A stretch of DNA of 64,000 nucleotides. Source: Clonostachys chloroleuca (lineage: Eukaryota; Ascomycota; Sordariomycetes; Hypocreales; Bionectriaceae). Every line of letters starts with the position of its first letter. Position 1 is the stretch's first letter. The translations under genes were made by a program, and so were the position numbers. Below, piece by piece: positions 20,881-33,053 of this stretch. The stretch lies in assembly GCA_037952775.1 (NCBI GenBank), contig JBANAY010000003.1:28148001-28212000 (forward strand), in the 5' to 3' direction. The notes beneath the pieces were generated by a model, which saw only the letters and a list, made by a program, of their open reading frames with translations, was not told the origin of the DNA and ran no database searches.

Positions 20881-23502
20881 ATGCTGCCGTCCAGCTTCTT
20901 CCCTCAGCGCCTGGCGTCTTCAGTCTGCTCGCGCCTGGCCAACCGCCGCTTCGCCTTCACACTGACCGCCCTGGCCGTGCTCGTCGCCAAGTTCGTCCAC
21001 ATCCACAGCCACCTGTCGGCCTTGTCGACGCAGCAGCTGCTGCTCTGGACCTACTCCTTCTTCGCCCAGGATCTCGGCCTGCTCATCTTCATCCGCCTTC
21101 TGCTCGACCACTGGGTCGCACAGGCCTCCAAGGGCTCGCGCTTTGCCATCGCCAGCCTCACCAACACGCTCATTGCCTACAATGTCTTCCTCGGCCTCGT
21201 CGCCACCACCTTCTATGTCGTCTCGGGATCCGAAATTCGCTGGCGGAACGTCGCGGTGGCGAGCGACGCCTCGTCACGTGCCCTCGTCCTCACCGGCACC
21301 GTCACCTTCGTCATCATCATTGGTCTGAACCTGGGATGCAGCTGGCTGCTTCAGGATGCTTGCTATGGCCTGTTTGGTTTCTTTGCTGATGTTGTCAACG
21401 CGTGCTTCTGCTTCGTTGCGCGCTTGCTCGCCCGCGTCTTCTGTTGCCGTTCGCGCGCGTACGCCAGAATCCCCCAGCAGGACGTCGAGTATTATCGTAG
21501 GTCTAGCTTCGATCTGTCCGACTCCGATTCGGAGAGCGGCCTCAGTAGTAGCGTAAATAGTGGCATTTTGTCGCCCCCGCATGCCTTCTTTCGACTTCTC
21601 TCCCGCTGGTTGGAAAGGGCCAACATCAGGGCTTCACCCACCGCCGTCCAGTTCGTTTGCAAGGTTATCGTGTACATCCTCGCCTCGATCCTCCTGGTCG
21701 GCCTCATCGTCACGAGCATCCTCCGACCTGTCGACGGCTCGCTGACTTTCCTCTCGTGGACCACTGGACTGCTCCCCTTCATTGACTTCTCGTCGTCGTC
21801 GCCCACTCTCGAGAAGCTCCAGACCCATTATGGCACCGGGATCCAGCACAAATGGGACAACATCTCTGCGCTCGCCGAACCCATTCCCCTGACGTGGCTC
21901 CCCAAGGGCGAACCGCCTGTTGGATTCGAGGATTGGTACAAGCACCTGGATCATTACAGCGCCGCCGCCGACCCCATGAAGATTGACAACCTGGACCAGC
22001 CTCTCCTTCCCGAGCTTAAGAACAAGCTCAAAGATATCAACATCCGCCACGTCATTGTCTTCTTTCTGGAGAGCACCAGGAACGACGTATTCCCTATTAA
22101 GAAGGATGGCCTGATCTGGAACCGACTGGCCGACACCTGGCCTGACAAGAAGCTGCCCAAGCATGTGCAGGACAAGCTCGCCACGCTGACGCCAACCGCC
22201 AACTTCATCACCGGAGACTTTGACGACGGCTTCGACCACCCCAAGGGGTCGCAGAAGGGACGAGGCGGTCTTCACTTCACCAAGGCGGTCACGGCCGGCA
22301 CCTACACCCTCAAGAGTCTGCCCGCGACCCTGTGCGGAATTCCTCCTCTGATTGCCGATTTCAACCTCGACTACCAGCACCACATCTACCAGCCCTGCCT
22401 GCCTCACATCTTTGAGGCCATGAACCGCCTCGAGCAGTCGGATGATGCCAAGGACCCGTATGCCAAGTCCAAGTGGCAATCGTACTTTTACCAGACCGCC
22501 ACGCTCCAGTTCAACCAGTTCGACAAGCTGATGGCCAAGATTGGCTTCCCCAAGGAGAACACCATTGACTCCGAGTACCTCCGCTCCAAGGCCGCCACCC
22601 ACGGACGTGTCCCCAACCCAAACACCAACTACTTCGGTTTCGAGGAGGAGCCGCTGATGGATTATATCCGTGATGCCTTCAAGTCCGCCAAGGACAACGA
22701 TGAGCGCGTCTTCCTCTCGCACATAACGAGCACAACCCACCACCCATTTGTCCTCCCAGATGAGACCAAGTACGTCCCGCTGTCCAACGGCCTCGACGAG
22801 CTGTCGCACTACATCAACGCCCAGGGCTACGACGACCAGTGGGCGCAAAAGGTCCTCGACCTCCTCGAGGAGCAGGGCGTCGCCAACGAAACCCTCGTCG
22901 TCTTCACCGGCGACCACGGCACCTCCCTCGCGGAGAACGACATCGCCTCGGCCTACTACGACCCCAACGTCGGCGTCGACCACGTGCCCCTAGTCCTCTC
23001 CCACCCGCAGCTCCCGGCCTTCTCCGTCAACGACCCCGTCTCCTCCGTCCAGGTCCTCCCCACCCTCCTCGACCTTCTCCTCGAGACGGGCTCGCTCAAC
23101 AAGCAGAGCCGCAAGGCCATCCAGGATCTCGTGGCCAACTATGAGGGCCAGTCCATGATCCGCCCGCAGAAGACGATCAGCAAAAAGACGGGGCAGGGCA
23201 ACTGGCAGATCACGATCGTCAATCCCGGCCGCGCGCTGCTCTCAGTCCGCGACGCGCGCTACCCGGACCGTCATCTCGTCGTGCCCGTCATCAACAACGT
23301 CGAGTGGCGCTTCACCAATATTACCGAAGATCCGCGCGAGCAGCATTCCGTGCAGGGGTTCAACTTCCCCACGTTCCTGGAGAGCGTGGAGGAGAGGCAC
23401 GGCGTCGAGGTGGCGAAATGGATAGAGGAGGGCGCGTTCATCGTGCGGTTCTTCGTGGAGGAGAACAACAAAAGATGGAGGTATGGGCCATATGCCGTCT
23501 AA
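20881..23502 (+). CDS. Integral-membrane sulfatase-fold protein
   Basis: This 873-residue protein starts at the ATG at 20881. The frame is open further upstream to 20575, but that part is pyrimidine-rich leader. The N-terminal 280 or so residues hold several membrane segments (for example FAFTLTALAVLVAKFVHI and VVTAFVIIIGLNLG-like stretches), and one more lies near residue 265-285. The C-terminal half is an alkaline phosphatase/sulfatase superfamily domain: FFLESTRND (about residue 395, metal ligand region), YTLKSLPATLCGIPP (about 475, nucleophile region) and FTGDHGTSLAEN (about 678, Asp-His metal ligands). This layout resembles membrane phosphoethanolamine or lipoteichoic-acid-synthase-like enzymes more than soluble sulfatases. 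The substrate is unknown. Codon use is GC-rich, like the channel gene, and suggests a conserved housekeeping gene. Confidence 0.85.
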   Translation: MLPSSFFPQRLASSVCSRLANRRFAFTLTALAVLVAKFVHIHSHLSALSTQQLLLWTYSFFAQDLGLLIFIRLLLDHWVAQASKGSRFAIASLTNTLIAYNVFLGLVATTFYVVSGSEIRWRNVAVASDASSRALVLTGTVTFVIIIGLNLGCSWLLQDACYGLFGFFADVVNACFCFVARLLARVFCCRSRAYARIPQQDVEYYRRSSFDLSDSDSESGLSSSVNSGILSPPHAFFRLLSRWLERANIRASPTAVQFVCKVIVYILASILLVGLIVTSILRPVDGSLTFLSWTTGLLPFIDFSSSSPTLEKLQTHYGTGIQHKWDNISALAEPIPLTWLPKGEPPVGFEDWYKHLDHYSAAADPMKIDNLDQPLLPELKNKLKDINIRHVIVFFLESTRNDVFPIKKDGLIWNRLADTWPDKKLPKHVQDKLATLTPTANFITGDFDDGFDHPKGSQKGRGGLHFTKAVTAGTYTLKSLPATLCGIPPLIADFNLDYQHHIYQPCLPHIFEAMNRLEQSDDAKDPYAKSKWQSYFYQTATLQFNQFDKLMAKIGFPKENTIDSEYLRSKAATHGRVPNPNTNYFGFEEEPLMDYIRDAFKSAKDNDERVFLSHITSTTHHPFVLPDETKYVPLSNGLDELSHYINAQGYDDQWAQKVLDLLEEQGVANETLVVFTGDHGTSLAENDIASAYYDPNVGVDHVPLVLSHPQLPAFSVNDPVSSVQVLPTLLDLLLETGSLNKQSRKAIQDLVANYEGQSMIRPQKTISKKTGQGNWQITIVNPGRALLSVRDARYPDRHLVVPVINNVEWRFTNITEDPREQHSVQGFNFPTFLESVEERHGVEVAKWIEEGAFIVRFFVEENNKRWRYGPYAV

Positions 23503-25210
23503 TAATAATTTTTGGCCCTTCGGTCGGGGTTTATGTCTTTGCTCCGGCCGGAGGGGGGCTGTGTAAAAACTGCACTGGGATTTGGGATTTTCTGGCGTTT
23601 TTGGGGGAACAAGCATAACCAGGGCATTCATCATCCAGCCCACCAACTTTGTTTTTGAGTACTAGAAGCGATTAGAAATGGTGGGCTGGTCTGGTCAGGC
23701 GTACATTTTGATTTGTATAATAAATTGTCATACAGTACATGCAGAAAGTTAATTGACGAGGACATTTCAATTCATCTATTTAAAGGTGGCGGGCTTAAGA
23801 GCTTAACTCCCGGGCGAGCTTAACCCCTGATAAGCTTATCCCGCCGGGATTACGTATGTGATGACATCCCCCGCATGTCGCTGCTTCGCTTCGTTCCGCC
23901 TCGTTCCGCGGACTTTGTCGGCCGCGGATGTGGTTGCAGGGTCTGGCCTGCTGTGCATCTTGAGCGATGGTGTGAATATCTGGTCGTGATTGGACTTGAT
24001 CCGAGGGATGTTGGCGACGAAGATGCCAGACTCCAATCTCGCCAAGCCACTCTAGCTGCTATGATGGAATTCCGGGTCCTTGTGTATATTAAGCGTGACC
24101 AGTAGACCTGGAGTCGGTGGAAGAATTGGTAGTATCTGGTTGTGGTGCTTCCCACGTTTCAACGACTCTGATCTTCACACCATGATGCCATACCTGTTTT
24201 GATAATTGATTTATCTATACGCAAATTCCCTTTACTTGGACTGGAGAGGTGATGAACTAGTGTGCATTTCACATGTGCTGGGCATGGCAAAGGGGATGGT
24301 GTTGAGACAAGACCGATACTGGTATCAGTCACGCACATGTGTTGGACCAAACGTTTTTCTGCAGGCAAACATTTCCCGACATACCATTCTGTTCGGAGAA
24401 CCATGGAATAATTCTTCACGTAGCTTCAACTATTCAACGAGGTATCTAGTTGTTTGGAAGAGCCATCGCCCATCTTCGATTTCATGTAGGCAGACCCTCC
24501 AAAATCAATTTCGCTATAGAACTGGCTATTCTAGCATGTTTATTATGCACATCTCTAGCTCGGGGTAAATGATTATGAGGAGAACAGGTCCCATGAAGGA
24601 CAAAACACGTGAAGCTTCTACATAACCACTTCCAACAAACTCCCAGGTGAGATATTTGAAGAATAAATATGTGATGCTCACCTGTTCCTCATTCATAATA
24701 GTTTGATAGGATGAAATATCGGAAAATATAGAACAGAAGCAATAGGTCTATTAGGTTTTGGCCGGTGGGAGAGTCGAGTTACGGCTACAATTGCGAAAGA
24801 TAATTTGGCTTAGGATTTAGAAGCTACCCTACAGTCCACCATCTGCCCACATCAACCTGTGCCCTGTATTTGTTCAATCGTTGTAGTAGTTTGAGAAACA
24901 GGAAATGGTCCTGCGTGTGTTCAATTTCGTTATTGAAACCGGGTAGGGCATGAATAATTCTTAACGATTGGAGCGACTTATGTCGCAAGGCGGCGGTCGG
25001 AAAGCAAAGCGTTAAAATCGTATATCACAAGTGAAAAACTGCAGTCTCACCTCCCTATCCCGCGAGTCACATTTTCAAAGCAAACACCATTGTGGTCCGA
25101 GTAAAGTTAAGTCTTCATATGTAATCGGAATCTATTAAACAAAAGGATACAAAGCTCTATCGTTGACATGAATGCACGAAACTCCGCCCATTTCATTATC
25201 CGTTGAATCA
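23503..25210. other. Intergenic, no gene recognised
   Basis: Short frames only (the longest, 24206-24568, +, has no motif). The sequence becomes AT-richer from about 24400 on. Confidence 0.45.
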
Positions 25211-25840
25211 TTAAATTGAAGGACCGAAAAACCTGACGCGCTCTTCAACATCTTGAAACTGCTTTGGACCAGGATCCCCAGCGCGGCCGCCAAAGACGAG
25301 CTGGGCATTCAGCTTCCAGCTCGTCGGGATATCCCACTCGGCGGCGACCTTGTCGTCGATCAGGGGGCTGTAGTGCTGCAGGTTGGCGCCCAGGCCTTCC
25401 GTCTCGAGCGTGGCCCAGAGGATGTACTGCTGCATGGCCAGGCTCTGGGTCGCGAACATGGGGAAGTTGTCGGCGTATCTGGGGAACTGTTCTTGCATCT
25501 TTTTGATGGCGTCCTGGTCGTCGAAAAAGAGGATCGTGCCTGCGGCGGCCCTGAAGCCCGCGATGCGATCGGCCGTGTGCTGCCAGCTATTGGGGGCGAC
25601 GATGGCCTCGAGAGTGTCTCTGACGATATCCCATAGCTTGTCGTGCTCAGCGCCAAAGAGGACGAGTAGGCGGTTTGACTGGGAGTTGTAGGAGGAAGGG
25701 GTATGGAGTGTCGTCTCTGTGACGAGCTCCTGGATCTCGTCGCGTGTGAGAAAGCCGAGATCTTTGTTCAGCTGGTAATAGGTGCGACGGCTCTTGACAG
25801 CGTCGAGGAACGTATTGGTGGTTTCGGTAAAAGCGGGCAT
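25211..25840 (-). CDS. Nitroreductase family protein (Hbn1/Frm2 type)
   Basis: A single-exon 209-residue protein, the usual length. The N-terminus holds the FMN-binding signature of fungal nitroreductases, AVKSRRTYYQLN, followed by LHTPSSYNSQSNRLLVLFG. The centre has ATQSLAMQQYILWATLETEGLGANLQHYSP, here only cited in part, and the end KLNAQLVFGGRAG. The family binds FMN and reduces nitro or quinone compounds with NAD(P)H; yeast Hbn1 and Frm2 are linked to oxidative and nitro-stress responses. The start at 25840 is the first ATG and fits the family N-terminus. The gene is monocistronic, as expected in a fungus. Confidence 0.92.
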   Translation of the reverse strand: MPAFTETTNTFLDAVKSRRTYYQLNKDLGFLTRDEIQELVTETTLHTPSSYNSQSNRLLVLFGAEHDKLWDIVRDTLEAIVAPNSWQHTADRIAGFRAAAGTILFFDDQDAIKKMQEQFPRYADNFPMFATQSLAMQQYILWATLETEGLGANLQHYSPLIDDKVAAEWDIPTSWKLNAQLVFGGRAGDPGPKQFQDVEERVRFFGPSI

Positions 25841-26786
25841 TGTGTGTGATGCTGTCGGGATTCAGTCGTCTGAATGTCACGAATGTATATTTAGAAGCGA
25901 ATTAGATGCGACCGCTATGCTGATGATACTCAGACTGCAATTGTATCAGTTGTAGATGGAATACTACGAAAATCAAGCCGGATTACAATGATGACACCGC
26001 CTGGCTATATATAATCGCAAAAGAACCAACCAACCCATCTCTCAGCCCCGACTGCAATACTGATCCATTGGCGCGCGTTGCAAGTTTTCCGAGCAGAAGA
26101 ATCATGGAACTTTCAGGCGCAGATTTGTCAGTGGATTAGCAGAATTGACCAACGAATGAACCAGCTCGCTTGTAATGTCGCGCGCGGCAGCCCCACATCA
26201 TCCGGCTGAACGTCTGGTGTGTGTGGCATTTGCTGATGGATTGAGTAAGGTGACGCGCTCTTGGCTTCCTTTCTGGTCATTGCCGCGCGCGGATTATCAA
26301 AGCTTGATCGTGGGCGCTGGGAGTGATATCTCTACACGGACTGTGGCCAATGATGAAGATTCATTTCTTGACATCCACACGGAACAGGCAGAGAGATTCG
26401 GAATCTACCAGCATCGCGTTAGAAGATAGCGACCCTGGTAATTGATCACTCTGGGGTCGAAGGGTAATTGTAGCTTGTATCACCCAGTCCGTTATGCATC
26501 GGCAAGGTGAGAAGCATTCGTGGAGGAAAATAACCGCAAGTACACCCCTGTATCAATCAATATCTGTCTGGCGCGCGTGAAATATGGATTAAAAGCCGCT
26601 AGCCATTTGACGGTCAGTATCACGCGAGAAACCGGCGCTTGCCAAGTGGAGGTGAGATGATACCTTAGACGTTGGGACTTGTGTAGGTCCAACTAGGGGC
26701 ATCGGCCACAATCTGTTTTTCTTTCAGTGTACGGAAGAGAAGCCATTGTGTGCTGAAAGGATCTATTACGCTTAAAGATAAAGGTA
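25841..26786. other. Intergenic, no gene recognised
   Basis: Short frames only; it includes the nitroreductase promoter (right of 25841) and the 3' flank of the NACHT gene. Confidence 0.45.
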
Positions 26787-29700
26787 CTATTCTTTACTCT
26801 GGCTCTCGCCACCCGAAGATGCTGCAGCCTTGAGCTCCTCTATCGTCAACGAAAACTCCGCGAAATGCTCCTCTAGATGTTCTATAAATGATGGTGTAGG
26901 AATACTACCAGCCTTCAAAAGCGTGCAGAAACCTAACCCTCGCTCGGCAAGTTCTCGGACCGCAGCCTCGAAACCCACTCTTTCCGTGCTTGCATCCTTG
27001 GTGAGACTCATTAGATATTCGTAGGCCGCGTGAGTTCCCTCTGGCGCCTCTTTTGGTTTTGAATGAACCCCTGTTCCTGGTGCAAACTGGCGCTCGATAG
27101 GATCATTCGCCTCTGCTGTTGAAGAGAGTTGCGGGGCAATCTTGTGAGCTATCTTCTCCGTTGACTCTTTGTCAATGGTCACGATGAACCGTATGACGGC
27201 AGAGGGATTTTCGAGCCTTGGTAGGAGTTCATCGACCCGTGAGGTGTCTCGACTGGCCTCATCAATATCTACAGCCAGCCCCGAAAGCAGCTGTAGGAGT
27301 AGAAATTTGAAATCTACCTCGTAGATGATGCCAGGCGAAGTTGGACGTAAAAAAGTGCCCAGCTGATTCAACCACGTTCCATTCAAGATGGACGTTTCCC
27401 CGTTTTCCTTGAACCGTCCGATTACAAGGGTGGTGCCGCTCAAGTCTGGGCATGTAAAGGCCATGCTTACTGCTGCCATCAGAAGGTGGCGTGCAGCCTC
27501 GCCTCCAAGGTGGTCTCCATCGTCAATCGACCTGTTTCCAGACGAGAGCAGGTTTGTGAAGGCCGAACCCTCCCTTGCGAAAGGCTCCATCCGTCCCATT
27601 CCCTGATCGAGGTTTACACCATAGGCATGCGGGTCTGCGCCCATTGAAAGCAATGCCTGGACAAGCTTGACCGTTGGCATTCTGTTTCTGCTATAGTACA
27701 GAGACTGATCTGGATCCCATGCCTCACGTAGAACGGCAGTGGCCAGCTCTCTGGAGTCTGCCTTTTCAAGGCTTGATATGATGAAATCGTCCATGTGGTT
27801 GAAGTCTGTCAGGTGGCTAAGGAATGGAGGTTGCCGTTGCCAGGATGGCCGGTCGGTCCCGATCGCGCCATTGTCGTATTGAGTCTGGATAAGGCGCAGC
27901 AAGTCCGCAGCCTCTTCCATTCCCTTCTGGTCCTGATCTTTAGCTAAGAGAATAGCCCGGTAGATCAACGTACCAGAACGCCCCATCAGTCCAAATTCAG
28001 AGTTGAGGAAGTGAAGAAGACAGAGCAAGCCTTTGACCAGCCTAAATTCCATCTCTCTCTGGGATAATGCGCCGTATTGGAGTATACCTTGACCAATTTC
28101 AGTGTCTGTCAAAAAATCATGAGCTGTGCGATGGATGAAATTAACCCCACCGAACAACGCCTTCTCGATTTCTTTAGAGGCCTCAGGAACGTCGACGCCA
28201 GTTGCATCCCCAACGTGCCGAATTGTCTCACTCATTGATATTGGAGTCACTCGCAAAAGCCCAGCGCATCGAGTCTGTATAGCGGCTATAGTTTGGTTGC
28301 ACAGGGCTATGACCTCAGAAGCGTTCAGAGTCTTTCCCTCTCTGAGAAGTGAGTCTTGGGTTTCAGCACTTTCTGCACATGCTATTTGGAACAGCGTGGC
28401 CTGCCAGACTTCTGGAAAACCAGATGGAAATCCAACTTCCGGAAACATGGGAACTACTCCTTTTTGGTCAAGGGCATAGTTGAAGTACCTTGCTGCTGTC
28501 TCTCGGTAGACAGGGTTATTCTCATTGAGTCGCTGCCACATATCGGCGTACAAGTCCTTAAGCTCGCCGGGTAATTCCTTCAGGCGGGCAAGAAGCAAAT
28601 CATGCGAATCCCCGTTTTGTATTCCCGTCACAATACTTCTTGTTGCCAGGTGAAGCCATAGGAAGACACCTTGGGCCTTGAAGACAAGGTCATGGACAAG
28701 TCGGGAATGAGTATCCTCGGATATATTGCCAGGGATAAAGGGCTTAAGTTCCCCCTGCACAAACCCGCGCATTTCAGGTCTTGTGAGATCCTCTAGTAGA
28801 ATCCCGGGTACGTTTTGCTTCGTCAGCCAATTGGTAACCAGCGTTTCTGGTCGGCTGGAAACACATATTTTGACATTCGGGAACTTGGAAATTTCCTCAA
28901 TCAACTTTATCAACGCGTAGAGACCGTCGGTGTTAGAAATCTCATCGAGCCCGTCGACGAAGATGCACAGCTGCCGGGAGTCGTTCTTGAGGATAAAATA
29001 GAAGACGGACTTCAGCTCGTCGTCCGACCAGTCATGATATGAGACTTTGGAAGACAGAGCTGGAAATTGATCCAGCATCTGTTTCGCCGTTTCCGAACTC
29101 TCGTCCAGGCTGCGGTAGACCAAGGAGCACAGAAAACCTTTGATACTGTTCTGAGGGCTAGATCCGATCTTCCAGAAAAAGTGCGATATAATGGCAGCAT
29201 CTGGGCTCCATTGGCGAAGCAATTCTTTCGTGTTTTCGGTATCCACAATGAACTTGACTAACGTACTCTTCCCCGAGCCTGGCTTTCCACGAATACAGAA
29301 CAATGAGTTGTCTGAGCACAGCCACTTCACGAAATCTTCCCAAGCGTCATCAATCTCATCCCTTCTGCGGACTTCATCTTCAAAGCTGGAATCGTCACTC
29401 AGTTGGGTGTCCTTTGAGTCATCCTTTCTGCTTGTTACTGCCGTATAAGAGGCGAATAAACGCCTGAAATTGGCTCGCTTAGAGCTCATAAGGTCATTGT
29501 ATCTCTGATTCATCTCTGGGAACTTAAGACTTTGGAGCAAGGTTTCGCGCTGAGCCTTAAGTTCTGCGTCGACACTCAACGCCCCCACCTCCTTCGTAAT
29601 GTGTTCTGTAACAGCCTTTTGAGTCTTTCCCGACTCTTGGACCACAACTTCGCGAGTCCAATCATTTTCTTTTCTGACAAGCTCTTCTACCTTGGTATGA

Positions 29701-30281
29701 CCGCGAGATATCTGCGCTATAAGCAGTTGCACGTCGTCTGCTAATTCTTTAAACTCTTGTTTCTGCTGTAGCTCAATTGCATCGCTCTGTGAACTGCAAA
29801 ATTTCTCGCGTTAGAAACATTTATCAGCGGTTCATCGGGGCACTTACCAAAGATGCGACATCATCTCCGTTTCCATTACAGCTCTACAACGGGAGAGGGT
29901 ACTTTCCAAGCTTTCAATCTTCTTCCGTTGGCTTGAGGCTTTGAGGACCGCATTCACGGCCCTGAAAAGGCTGCCTTTCTTTTGTATCGTTGTCACAGAG
30001 CGGACTTCTGCCTCAAGCTCGTTTGCAACCCTAAGGCACTCCTTGGCCAGAGTATCGAGCCTCTCGTTGTACTTGGAGGGCCGGGCTTCGGCCATGGCCT
30101 TACACCGACTTCGTATGGAGCTGGTGGCGTCAGACATCCGCCCGGCATATAGCTCCAAATCATTATCGATCGTTGGTTTCCCATCATAGACTTTCTTGCA
30201 GTTGGATATGAGTGAAGCTGCCACTTGGATAACCTGAAGAATGGCACTAGCGGCACCGAGAGCTTCGAAGCCGGTCGCCAT
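26787..30281 (-). CDS. NACHT-domain STAND protein
   Basis: Two exons, 30281-29848 and 29793-26787, with a 54-nt intron (29847-29794), give 1,146 residues. The first 145 or so form a helical N-terminal domain of the type found on fungal STAND proteins (GAASAILQVIQVAASLI at the start), likely the signalling part. A NACHT NTPase follows: Walker A GKPGSGKST (about 314-322), Walker B CIFVDGLDE (about 411-419), and a sensor-like KICVSSRPE. The C-terminal part is helical and lacks ankyrin, WD or TPR repeats, as in the NACHT-DUF7791 group. Fungal NACHT proteins act in non-self recognition and programmed cell death; the ligand is unknown. The frame is clean throughout. Confidence 0.88.
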
Positions 30282-30579
30282 TGTATGTTGAATGTGTTGC
30301 AACGTTATTTGCTGACACTCAAAATACGGTGTCAAGGAGTGTTAGCTAAGAAAAGAAGCGGAGATACATAGGACGTCAGCGAAGAATCACGTGACACCCT
30401 GCACCCTTCTCCAAGCTTCAGTGTCGAACTATAGTTTGATTTCGACGACCATTGAAGCTTGCAGGGCACTCGAATGAAGAGAACGATTTATTCGGATTAT
30501 GGTTTGGTTATGGATTAGATAATAAAAACATTATTTTGGGCAGATGAATGAGTTATTGAGTTAACATCACTAACTCCGC
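30282..30579. other. Upstream of NACHT gene
   Basis: About 300 bp, likely the promoter; no motif stands out. Confidence 0.4.
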
Positions 30580-31642
30580 TTGTTAGAGTTGAGCTTGGCA
30601 CCAGCTAGTGATTGTCATAATTTAAAAGCAACTTGGCAGCTTGATATTGCTAAAGGGGCGAATAGCCTGCCCTCTTATCTACCACGCGCAAGGGATCCAA
30701 GCGAAGCTGGCATTCGGATCTATGGCGCAAGAGCCTTTGCCAACTATGGGCTGCCGCACCTCACAGACTTGCATCTTAATTTCGAGAATGAAGACAACAA
30801 GCTAGCAGATTTGGCAGCTATCAGACTTCGTTCTCACCATCCGAGCCTGGAAATATTGCGACTTTCAAACATTAACTGGCTTACAGAGCCAGAAGAGAAG
30901 ATGGACCATCGAGCCATCGAGACCGTGCATCAAGCCATCGAGAATAAAATTCACATTATTGACCTTCGCAATTCCGCCGTTAATGCGTTCTAAATAAGGC
31001 ATATTCTCACAAGTTTCCCATCTCTACGCTATTTTTCAATCGAGTTACATGATTTTAACCGTTGGAGACCACGAGAAGATGAGGATATTTATGACGATAA
31101 GATGTGGCATTTCGAGTCAGCCCAGTTTGGTACTGCCCTAAGGAGACATGGAGGATCTCTTTGTCGAGCTCAGGTTGGAAACATGGCACTAATACTACGA
31201 CGACTGGGAACGGGGTACGTCAAGAGCCTTCGGCTAGCTTACTCGGATCCCCCTTCGCAGGCTAGAGATTGAGCTGCATGAGCTAGTTCCCGGATACAAG
31301 AATCTAGCCAATGATGAGGTTGAAGTCCTAATGAGTGTTCTGCCTCTAGAGCTCGAGGAGCTGACCATTCTGGGCCCAAAAAAGTATATCTTGACTGGGA
31401 TTGGGTCTTTTCTGCGCAACTGCATGAGCAGGCCGCTTCGGATGGTAAACTTGGATATGAATGACTCGGCCCCTCTCGATGAAAGCGCGACGAAGGAAAT
31501 TGATGGTTGGATTATGGAGCAAGACTGCAGATATACACGAACCGCTGCTGGCCGTGATTTGATTAGATTTGTGTCCTTTGTCAAGGTACGCGTTCCGCAC
31601 TCGACGTACTTCGGAACGAAACCCGCATTAGCTGTTGGATAA
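30580..31642 (+). pseudogene. F-box/LRR-like pseudogene
   Basis: No start codon begins this stretch. The first frame (about 30580-31002) has Leu-rich pieces such as LPHLTDLHLNFENED and HPSLEILRLSNINWL, then a TAA. The same frame goes on directly with HILTSFPSLRYFSIELHDF up to a second stop near 31270. A shifted frame then continues with LELEELTILGPKKYILTGIG to 31640. The spacing of short Leu-rich units matches the C-terminal halves of fungal F-box/LRR proteins. The F-box itself is missing. I read it as a truncated relic with at least one nonsense codon and one frameshift. Confidence 0.6.
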
Positions 31643-32268
31643 GAGGGAGTTGTGCATCGAAGATAGCTCAAGACAAATTTATACATGTCCGACGGATGCG
31701 GAGCCAAGTCTCGCATGCTGGGTCAAGTTAGATTTGTTGATGGGAGACATGTGCCCAGGTTTGAGCATGTTTAGCGCTGCGGCAAACGCTGACTAGTAAA
31801 ACAACAACGTCGGCTATGAGTTTAGGTGAATAGCTCAGGGAAACGTTCGGATGAGTGGGGATCTAGGCGGGCAGGTTTCATCCGTTGCCCATAATCATCC
31901 TGTTTCAACTCCCGCCTAAGCACTATCCCTGGCCAAATCAGTATAACGGCATTGTTGTCCCGTGTCACAACACCCTGAGAACCCTGGAAATTAGTAATAT
32001 GACTAATGTTTTCTCAATTGAACGGTCGGGTTGGAATCGGTCGCGGATGGCAAACGCCGCCGTCGGGGCCTTTGCCGTTTCGCTTACCGTGTTTGTCCGA
32101 CTTGGGCTATTAAGTTTAGGTAGGGGAGATACAGTGGTTCAACTATATTCTCATCTTAAGATGTATATAAGATGGCCTTGATCATACCACAAGCAACGAA
32201 TTCTACAATCACCCGCACCATCACCAAGAATCTGATTCAAGCCGCCTTCCTCACAACAACTGATCAAT
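31643..32268. other. Upstream region of mannanase gene
   Basis: No gene. It holds the promoter of the GH134 gene, with a TATATAA-like box at about 32163-32169 and the CGG-N11-CCG site listed separately. Confidence 0.5.
31868..31884. promoter_or_regulatory. CGG-N11-CCG palindrome upstream of GH134 gene
   Basis: CGG at 31868-31870 and CCG at 31882-31884 are separated by exactly 11 bases, the spacing known for Gal4. It lies about 385 bp upstream of the mannanase ATG. The same spacing recurs in the mannosidase/transporter promoter. Binding by the cluster regulator is inferred. Confidence 0.45.
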
Positions 32269-33053
32269 ATGCATGCTGGGTATCTTACTGTGCTCCTCCA
32301 GGTCGCTGGAGCTGCTTGGGCCCTTCCATCGGCAGAGAAGTCCGCTGATATTGAGATACGTGCGGACGATCGCGGCAGCTACACTGTTGCTGGACTTGGA
32401 ACTCGCAAGCAAGCTGTTCTTACGGCTGGTGGAAACACTCTAGACCTCGCCATTGCGATGCTAGAAACTGAGAACATGGGAACGGACTATGCTTACGGTA
32501 TGTTTGCTGTTGGAATGTGGTGCGTTAATGAGATTGGCCGTGAAACTAAGGCGGGGGCAACAATATAGGAGACAAAAAGACTTATGACTCTGCCAACTTC
32601 GGTATCTTCAAGCAGAATTGGGGCATGCTCCGTGTCTGCGGATCCAGGGCGGGTTTCGTAGGCAAAACCTCAAACCAATGGAATGATGGTGCTAAACTCA
32701 AGTAAGCAAACCACAGCCGATATTCATACGCATAACACAATCTCCCTTGATGGCAAAGCCGCCCTTGCCGTATCACATGCTCAGCACCACACAATTTCTT
32801 TGGAGGCGGCTGACCATTCTATAGCTCAGACCTCTACGCCGATGTTGCTTCCCGATGGGACTGCCAAGGATACTATGGCTACGATATTTGGTTCGCCGGC
32901 CACCGTAACGGTGCCAGTGGGCTCTCGAACCCTTATACTGAGGATATCAACAAGTACAAGACTGCGGTCCAGTGGATTCAGGCCCAGATTGATTCCAACT
33001 CCAAGTATAAGACTGATGACACTAGGTTCTGGGTCGATGTTGAAGCTATCTAA
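32269..33053 (+). CDS. Secreted GH134 endo-beta-1,4-mannanase
   Basis: Three exons, 32269-32497, 32569-32701 and 32825-33053 (introns 71 and 123 nt), give 196 residues with all phases matching. The N-terminus is a signal peptide (MHAGYLTVLLQVAGAAWA). The mature part has the family features LAIAMLETENM, with its Glu, ANFGIFKQNWGML, and WFAGHRNGASGLSNPY near the end. GH134 is a small lysozyme-fold family first described as beta-mannanase in Aspergillus. It cuts the beta-1,4-mannan backbone outside the cell. The neighbours (beta-mannosidase, sugar transporter, regulator) fit a mannan pathway. The alternative would be another lysozyme-like hydrolase; I judge GH134 much more likely. Confidence 0.8.

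Noticed and set aside
21634..22983. 449-codon open frame antisense to the sulfatase-fold gene
   Set aside because: Low-complexity Val/Gly/Leu composition produced by the GC-rich third codon positions of the real gene on the other strand.
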